Part shown: positions 1 through 4,464 of the stretch, piece after piece
How the letters are laid out: each line of letters starts with the position of its first letter
Numbering within the stretch: the first letter of the stretch is position 1
Source of the DNA: Sulfurimonas sp.
Lineage (GTDB): Bacteria > Campylobacterota > Campylobacteria > Campylobacterales > Sulfurimonadaceae
NCBI GenBank assembly: GCA_027858865.1
Contig: JAQIBW010000178.1
Location: forward strand, 1 to 8,740
Direction: 5' to 3'
DNA: 8,740 bases
Made by a program: the position numbers and the translations under genes
The notes under the pieces: model-generated
What the model was told of the DNA's origin: nothing
Database searches by the model: none
What the model saw: the letters and a program-made list of their open reading frames with translations, nothing else

Positions 1-573
1 CTCTGCTTTTATTTCTATAGAAAATATACTATATTTTTTACTTTCAAATTTTATATGTTCCCCAACTCTATAAAATATTTTAGTATTTACAGTATCGTTA
101 TCTTCAAAACAAGAGTAAATTTTATTTAAAGGTTTTATGAACTTGTTTGTGTTGATAATAATCTCTGGGATAGTTGGATCAAATTCTTTTATATATTTTA
201 TGTTGGAATTAATAGAATTTGATGATATACAAAGATCTACTAGTGTGTAGATATTTGTCATCTCACCAACAGGTTTTGGGTTGTTGAGTTTAAATGATGG
301 AGATTGATAGAGTTTAACACCTATCTCATCCTCGTTTTCATAACCAACAGTAAGAGCAAAAAACTTGTATCTACCAAATTCAAGCTCTATAAAAGTTGTT
401 TTAAATCCAAAAGATATATTTGCATAAGTTGTGGTAAGCTCAAAAAGCTCACCTATAGATGCAGCACCTAAAAGAAACTGTGCTTCAGCATTGAGTGATA
501 AAACTTTGCCTTTAGAACTAAATATAATAAAAGGATTATAGTCGTACTCTAGCCATTGTTGTTCAAAAGTCAT
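1..573 (-). CDS. PAS-like/sensor-kinase-like protein, partial (C-terminus beyond left edge)
   Basis: A minus-strand frame of 191 codons is open from the ATG at 573-571 to the window edge. I translated it by hand because it has no stop inside the window. Residues 13-36 (starting NPFIIFSSKGKVLSLNAEAQ) look like the first strands of a PAS domain. Residues about 132-150 (DPTIPEIIINTNKFIKPLN) resemble the linker into a histidine-kinase ATP-binding domain (pattern DP..P.I..N...), followed by a possible ATPase-fold strand ending at IFSIEIKAE. Between them I see no H-box, and the only histidine in the 191 residues is H173, so this could be a degenerate or non-canonical kinase. The start lies 3 bases after the rpoD stop, with GAAGAG inside the rpoD 3' end as a weak ribosome site, suggesting co-transcription and translational coupling. 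The family assignment is an inference from short motifs. The frame itself is certain. Confidence 0.7.
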   Translation of the reverse strand, partial: MTFEQQWLEYDYNPFIIFSSKGKVLSLNAEAQFLLGAASIGELFELTTTYANISFGFKTTFIELEFGRYKFFALTVGYENEDEIGVKLYQSPSFKLNNPKPVGEMTNIYTLVDLCISSNSINSNIKYIKEFDPTIPEIIINTNKFIKPLNKIYSCFEDNDTVNTKIFYRVGEHIKFESKKYSIFSIEIKAE

Positions 574-576
574 ATA

Positions 577-2433
577 CTACTCTTCTATATAACTTTTTAG
601 TTTTCTACCTACTTTAGGGTGTTTAAGTTTTTTAATAGCACTTGATTCGATCTGACGAACACGCTCGCGAGTAACGCTAAGTTCTTTTCCGATTTCCTCT
701 AGAGTTCTATCACTCTCATCATCCATGATTCCAAAACGAAGTTTTATAACAGCTTTTTCTCTTTCGTTTAACTGCTCTAGTACACCTTCGATTTGAACTC
801 TAAGGTCATCTTTGAGTATTGCATCTGAAGGAGAGATTGATGACTTGTCTTCAATAAAGTCACCAAATCTACCATCATCTTCATTCCCAATAGGTGCTTC
901 AAGAGATATAGGCTCTTTTGTTATTTTAATAACGTTTTTAACTTTTTCAACTGAAAGTCCTACTTCTTGAGCAATAACTTCTACATCAGGCTCTTTTCCA
1001 TGCTCTTGAAGGTGCTTACGCATGATTTTATTAATACGGTTAATAGTCTCAATCATATGAATCGGTATACGAATTGTTCTGGCCTGATCTGCAATAGCAC
1101 GAGATATAGCTTGACGAATCCACCAAGTTGCATAAGTTGAAAATTTGTAACCTTTTTGGTACTCAAATTTATCAACGGCTTTCATAAGACCAATGTTTCC
1201 TTCTTGAATAAGGTCAAGGAAAGGTAGTCCACGGTTTGTATATCTCTTAGCAATAGAAACAACAAGTCTAAGATTAGATTTTGCCATTTTAGTCTTAGAA
1301 ATCTCAGAAATATTTTTACCACGTTTGATTTGTTCTAAAATATCAAGAAGTTTTTCCGGTTCCATATCGAAACTATTTTTTGAAGCTTCTTTTGTTTGAA
1401 CAAGTTTTTTGATTTCCATATATGTACTAACCATTGTAGCTTCTGGAACCATACCTGAGATATCTTCTTTTGTTAATTCACAAATTTTTTCTACTAGAAC
1501 TTTGTGGTTAGCTTTTAGTGTTGCATTGAAAAGTGGTAATTTATACTCAAGTCTTTTAAGCTCTTTGTCATAACCATCATCAGTCTTAAGTGCAGTTTCC
1601 ATTGCTTTAACAAGTTCATTGATAAGTTTAGAAGTTGGGCCAAGATCTAAAAGTTTCTCTTTTAAAACTGATTTTTTGAACGTTACACTAAGAAAGTATT
1701 GGACTATATCTACTGTAATCTCACCATCTAAATCTTCTGGTATTTTTTCAGCAAGTTTCATCCACTCTTTTTTAGCTTTTTCAAGTGCTTTAAAGCTAAT
1801 AGTAACTTTTTCAACTCTACTTTTATCTTTAGCTGTTAGTATTTTACTTTCAGCTTCAGCATCAACTTCAGGAGCATCAGTAGTATCATCACTCTCTTCT
1901 TTTTCGTCCTCAAAGCTTTTAAAAAGCTCTTTAACTCTTCTTTCACGGTTGATAAGAGGTTCTCTATAGTCAAGAATAAATCTAATTAGATAAGGTACAG
2001 AACAGATAGCATCTATGATAATACTTTCTCCACCTTCTATTTTTTTAGAAATTTCGATTTCTTCTTCTTTAGTAAGAAGAGGAATCTGTCCCATTTCACG
2101 GAGATACATACGAACCGGAGAGTCTGAACGAGACCACTCAAGAAGTTCATGCTCTTTTAAGATATCAAATTTATCTGATTCATTATTAGCAAGCATTTTT
2201 CTTTGTGCATCTCTTCTAGCTTCAGCTTCTTTATCATTTAGGTTCTTAGCATGTTCACTTGCTGTATAAAGGCATGTTTTATGCTTTAGCATAAGCTTAT
2301 GAATGTTTTTAGCTTGTGCCGCTGTCGGCTGTTTATCAAAAAGGTCAATTAGAGATTCATACGTTCCACAATCTTTTGATTTGTGATCTGAAAAATACGA
2401 ATCTATAGCTTTGTTGAGTTCTTTTGCTGTCAT
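577..2433 (-). CDS. rpoD: RNA polymerase housekeeping sigma factor RpoD (sigma-70)
   Basis: This 618-residue protein is the primary sigma factor, which directs core RNA polymerase to -10/-35 promoters of growth genes. Family landmarks appear in order: an N-terminal region 1.1-like segment (about 1-80); region 1.2 at 102-135 ([20 protein letters not shown]); a long non-conserved, partly acidic segment (about 136-383, with an Asp/Glu-rich patch at 174-196); region 2 from 384 ([20 protein letters not shown]) through the -10-recognition helix ([20 protein letters not shown]) and RTIRIPIHM; region 3; and region 4 with the -35-binding helix-turn-helix at 577-600 ([20 protein letters not shown]). 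The length is typical of group 1 sigma factors, and the non-conserved segment is about as long as that of E. coli RpoD. The start ATG is at 2433-2431, with AAGG (2448-2445) 11 bases upstream. A TATAAT box lies at 2480-2475. The next gene downstream begins 3 bases after the stop. Confidence 0.98.
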   Translation of the reverse strand: MTAKELNKAIDSYFSDHKSKDCGTYESLIDLFDKQPTAAQAKNIHKLMLKHKTCLYTASEHAKNLNDKEAEARRDAQRKMLANNESDKFDILKEHELLEWSRSDSPVRMYLREMGQIPLLTKEEEIEISKKIEGGESIIIDAICSVPYLIRFILDYREPLINRERRVKELFKSFEDEKEESDDTTDAPEVDAEAESKILTAKDKSRVEKVTISFKALEKAKKEWMKLAEKIPEDLDGEITVDIVQYFLSVTFKKSVLKEKLLDLGPTSKLINELVKAMETALKTDDGYDKELKRLEYKLPLFNATLKANHKVLVEKICELTKEDISGMVPEATMVSTYMEIKKLVQTKEASKNSFDMEPEKLLDILEQIKRGKNISEISKTKMAKSNLRLVVSIAKRYTNRGLPFLDLIQEGNIGLMKAVDKFEYQKGYKFSTYATWWIRQAISRAIADQARTIRIPIHMIETINRINKIMRKHLQEHGKEPDVEVIAQEVGLSVEKVKNVIKITKEPISLEAPIGNEDDGRFGDFIEDKSSISPSDAILKDDLRVQIEGVLEQLNEREKAVIKLRFGIMDDESDRTLEEIGKELSVTRERVRQIESSAIKKLKHPKVGRKLKSYIEE

Positions 2434-2474
2434 ATTAAAAGATGCCTTGATATTTAAGATTTTTTAAAGAGTGG

Positions 2475-2480
2475 ATTATA
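2475..2480 (-). promoter_or_regulatory. Sigma-70 -10 box for rpoD
   Basis: The minus strand reads CGGTATAATCC, a perfect TATAAT about 42 bases upstream of the rpoD start, giving a predicted leader of about 35 bases. No good TTGACA is present at 16-18 bases (AGACCT in that place). This fits the weak -35 conservation usual in Campylobacterota promoters. If it is used, RpoD transcribes its own gene. Confidence 0.7.
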
Positions 2481-2524
2481 CCGAGATTGTTTTAAATAGG
2501 TCTTAAATTTAAATAATTTATTTT

Positions 2525-2540
2525 TGGAACGCACTTTGCT
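2525..2540 (+). promoter_or_regulatory. Sigma-54 (RpoN) promoter for the flgF-like gene
   Basis: TGGAACGCACTTTGCT matches the sigma-54 consensus TGGCACG-N4-TTGCW, with the invariant GG (2526-2527) and GC (2538-2539) at the exact -24/-12 spacing. Transcription should begin near 2551, about 25 bases before the ATG at 2576. Rod and hook genes of Campylobacterota are commonly RpoN-dependent, activated by the FlgR/FlgS system, so the motif, its place and the downstream gene agree. No upstream enhancer repeat was recognised. Confidence 0.88.
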
Positions 2541-2575
2541 TTTACAAAAACAGATATGCGAAATAAAGGGATTTT

Positions 2576-3397
2576 ATGCAAAGCGGATATTATAGTTCAG
2601 CAGCTGGTATGGTTACACAGTTTAACCGTTTAGATACCATTGCTAATAATCTTGCCAATGTTAATACAGTAGGGTTTAAAGAAGATAATCTAATAGTTGG
2701 TGATTTCCAGCGTCTTTACAAAGAAGCGAGAGATGAGTTGCCTAATGTTAATCATTCTGAGGATGGCGCACAGTTTCTTAATCGTGCCATGACGAAAGCC
2801 CCTCAGGTTGTAGATTCTTATACGGACTTTACTGTAGGAAGTACTCAGAAAACTGATAACGATATGGATTTTGCACTTTCTAGAGAAGGTTTGTTTTTCA
2901 TGGTTAAGACACCACAAGGTGTTAGGCTGACAAGAGATGGTTCTTTCACAAAGGATGATGAAGGAAGACTTGTTACAAAGAGTGGTTATGAGGTTTTAGC
3001 AAATGACTATTTTGAAGCTGGCGGAAATATAAGATTTAATGGCGATGAAAATATCATAAAAGTAGATAAGAATGGTCAAATCTATAAGAATATACCAAAT
3101 AGTATCAATCTAGTACAGGGATCACATCTCTTTATTGCTCAGCCTGACAATGCAGCACTTCTTAAAAAAGAGGGTGATAATCTTTATAAATATGAAGGAA
3201 TGACAGATCTCAAGTCCCTTGATAAGACTGATGCTGTTATGCAGGGTTTTGTTGAAAAGAGTAATGTAAACGCTGTAAAGATGATGACTCAGATGATAGA
3301 GACAAATCGCTTGGTTGGAATGTATCAAAAAGCTATGGATACTCAGATGAATGATATGAACCGCGACGCAATAGAAAAACTAGCTAGTAAAGCTTAA
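2576..3397 (+). CDS. flgF: Flagellar basal-body rod protein, FlgF-like (often named FlgG1/FlgG2 in Campylobacterota)
   Basis: This 273-residue axial protein of the flagellar rod is predicted to sit in the periplasm beside FlgG after export by the flagellar type III apparatus, so no Sec signal is expected and none is seen. The N-terminal rod motif is clear: YYSSAAGMVTQFNRLDTIAN, then NLANVNTVGFK (residues 5-35). The middle contains TDNDMDFALSREGLFFMV (about 93-110) and RLTRDGSFTKDDEGRLVT, standard for the FlgE/F/G family. The C-terminus carries MQGFVEKSNVNAVKMMTQMI and a tail after NRLVGMYQKAMD that resembles FlgF rather than the QRAYD...SKVI ending of FlgG. It also lacks the FlgG-type insertion after residue 45. 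The ATG at 2576 follows AAAGGG by 5 bases, and the sigma-54 promoter lies just upstream. The naming is uncertain because Campylobacterota annotations often call this paralogue a second FlgG. Confidence 0.93.
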   Translation: MQSGYYSSAAGMVTQFNRLDTIANNLANVNTVGFKEDNLIVGDFQRLYKEARDELPNVNHSEDGAQFLNRAMTKAPQVVDSYTDFTVGSTQKTDNDMDFALSREGLFFMVKTPQGVRLTRDGSFTKDDEGRLVTKSGYEVLANDYFEAGGNIRFNGDENIIKVDKNGQIYKNIPNSINLVQGSHLFIAQPDNAALLKKEGDNLYKYEGMTDLKSLDKTDAVMQGFVEKSNVNAVKMMTQMIETNRLVGMYQKAMDTQMNDMNRDAIEKLASKA

Positions 3398-3403
3398 TGC
3401 AAA

Positions 3404-3419
3404 AAAGTACTAGTACTTT
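3404..3419. repeat. Perfect 16-bp palindrome after the flgF-like gene
   Basis: AAAGTACTAGTACTTT is its own reverse complement and begins 7 bases after the TAA of the flgF-like gene. As RNA it can form a short AT-rich hairpin (AAAGTA-CTAG-TACTTT). On the plus strand it is followed by GAGC rather than a T-run, so it is a poor intrinsic terminator for the upstream gene. It could mark a processing site or a protein-binding palindrome; the function is unknown. Confidence 0.55.
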
Positions 3420-3454
3420 GAGCTTTGCGCTGAGCAAAACCAAGTGTTAACGTA

Positions 3455-3508
3455 GGTAACCCCTTGAGGGTATACTTCCGATACCGTAATGTTAAATGAG
3501 GGGTTCCC
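3455..3508 (+). other. Structured intergenic element between the flgF-like gene and flgG (function unknown)
   Basis: AACCCCT (3458-3464) pairs with AGGGGTT (3499-3505), extended by GG (3455-3456) with CC (3506-3507) around a bulged T. Inside it, GGTAT (3469-3473) pairs with ATACC (3481-3485) across a 7-base loop. An alternative short hairpin, CCC (3460-3462) with GGG (3468-3470), uses the same bases and excludes the outer stem, so two folds are possible. A smaller hairpin, TTTGC/GCAAA (3424-3428/3434-3438), precedes it. The segment is visibly richer in G+C than its surroundings and ends 35 bases before the flgG start. No T-tract follows, so it does not look like a simple terminator. It matches no riboswitch class I could recognise. 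Confidence 0.45.
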
Positions 3509-3542
3509 TTCATTTTATGAAATTAAATTAAGGAATTAGATT

Positions 3543-4331
3543 ATGATGCAATCACTTTATACTGCCTCTACCGGAATGTTAGGGATGCAGACACAGATAG
3601 ATACAACAGCGAATAATATTGCCAATGTTAATACCATAGGCTTTAAGAAGTCTCGTGCAGAGTTTGCAGACTTAATGTATCAAGTTAGTAAATATGCCGG
3701 AACTGCTACTAGTGATGTTACTAAGAGTCCAACAGGTATAGAAGTCGGACTTGGTGTAAGACCAACGGCAATAAATAAGATTTTTTCAGAAGGAAGTCTT
3801 AAGCAGACCGACAATCAGCTTGATATTGCTATAACTGGTAAAGGTTTTTTCAAGTTAGAACTTCCAGACGGAACAGAAGTGTATAGTAGAAATGGTGCTT
3901 TTAAAGTTGATGATGCAGGTAATGTAGTAAACAGTGATGGATATACACTGATTCCGGGAATAGTTATACCGCCAGATGCCACAGATATTAGTATTGGTAC
4001 AGATGGTACTGTTTCAGTTGTTCAACCGGGGCAGACGCAAGCAGAAGTGATTGGACAGGTACAAACAACAAGTTTTATAAACCCAGCGGGTCTTCACTCG
4101 CTAGGAGATAACCTATATATAGAGACAGGTAGTTCAGGGCAACCAGTAGATGGTGTACCCGGAACTGATGGACTAGGCGTTTTAAGACAAGGTTTTGTTG
4201 AACTTAGTAATGTTGAGCTTGTTGTGGAACTAACAGATCTTATTACAGGGCAACGTGCCTATGATTCTAACTCAAAAGTAATCACTACTAGTGATGAAAT
4301 GCTACAAACTACAAATAATCTAAAAAGATAG
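3543..4331 (+). CDS. flgG: Flagellar distal-rod protein FlgG
   Basis: This 262-residue protein (E. coli FlgG has 260) forms the distal rod that crosses the periplasm through the P and L rings to the hook. Landmarks are the N-terminal rod helix region MMQSLYTASTGMLGMQTQID, then TTANNIANVNTIGFKKSRAE (21-40). The FlgG-specific stretch after DLMYQ (about 46-64, up to SPTGIEVGLGVRP) distinguishes straight rod FlgG from curved-hook FlgE. GKGFFKLELPDG and YSRNGAFKVDDAG lie in the central domain. The C-terminal helix contains GFVELSNVELVVELTDLI followed by GQRAYDSNSKVI. Two adjacent ATGs occur at 3543 and 3546. The first is favoured because TAAGGA (3529-3534) lies 8 bases upstream of it. The gene probably shares the RpoN-driven transcript of the preceding gene, with a 145-base structured gap in between. 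Confidence 0.96.
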   Translation: MMQSLYTASTGMLGMQTQIDTTANNIANVNTIGFKKSRAEFADLMYQVSKYAGTATSDVTKSPTGIEVGLGVRPTAINKIFSEGSLKQTDNQLDIAITGKGFFKLELPDGTEVYSRNGAFKVDDAGNVVNSDGYTLIPGIVIPPDATDISIGTDGTVSVVQPGQTQAEVIGQVQTTSFINPAGLHSLGDNLYIETGSSGQPVDGVPGTDGLGVLRQGFVELSNVELVVELTDLITGQRAYDSNSKVITTSDEMLQTTNNLKR

Positions 4332-4350
4332 ATAATCCCATAATATAAAT

Positions 4351-4376
4351 TAATAACCTCATATATGAGGCTATTA
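4351..4376. terminator. Hairpin after flgG, possible terminator
   Basis: TAATA-A-CCTCATATATGAGG-C-TATTA forms an almost perfect inverted repeat (11 pairs, one A/C mismatch) that begins 19 bases after the flgG stop. The 14-bp core is a perfect palindrome. No T-run follows on the plus strand, so termination strength is doubtful, but the position between the flagellar pair and a gene with its own promoter fits an operon end. Confidence 0.55.
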
Positions 4377-4382
4377 CCCGCT

Positions 4383-4399
4383 AAAAAAAATAATAATAA
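4383..4399 (+). repeat. A8 run plus (TAA)3 upstream of the RTX-gene promoter
   Basis: Eight adenines (4383-4390) are followed directly by TAATAATAA (4391-4399), ending 17 bases before the extended -10 motif at 4417. The AT-rich run could serve as an UP element or spacer. It is also a simple sequence repeat whose length could vary. In this AT-rich genome such runs are common. Confidence 0.5.
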
Positions 4400-4416
4400 A
4401 AAGTTAATCTTAAAAG

Positions 4417-4425
4417 TGCTAAAAT
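4417..4425 (+). promoter_or_regulatory. Extended -10 promoter for the RTX gene
   Basis: TGCTAAAAT matches an extended -10 element (TGnTAnAAT) about 40 bases upstream of the start codon. A convincing -35 is absent, but the upstream region is A-rich, as in many Campylobacterota sigma-70 promoters. The predicted start of transcription is near 4432. AGGAG (4454-4458) then lies 6 bases before the ATG at 4465, a strong ribosome site. Confidence 0.6.
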
Positions 4426-4464
4426 AGAGACATATATATAGCCCCTATAGATGAGGAGAATACT

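Noticed and set aside
1619..2269. Open plus-strand frames of 84-116 codons across the rpoD region
   Set aside because: They lie antisense to rpoD, have Ser/Leu-rich low-complexity translations from reversed codons and lack ribosome sites. They are shadows of rpoD.
3404..3419. Intrinsic terminator separating the flgF-like gene from flgG
   Set aside because: The hairpin is AT-only at its base and is followed by GAGC instead of a T-run on the plus strand, so it is recorded only as a palindrome.
3410..3430. Second sigma-54 promoter before flgG (TAGTAC...TTTGC)
   Set aside because: The -24 GG is absent and the spacing to the GC is wrong by about 3 bases.
3420..3508. Resemblance of AGCAAAACC and GTAGGTAAC to pieces of c-di-GMP-I (GEMM) or TPP riboswitches
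   Set aside because: The diagnostic cores are missing: no GACGCAAAGCC for GEMM, and no CTGAGA followed by an ACCTGATC-type segment for TPP. The fragments are also in the wrong order, so short chance matches are more likely.
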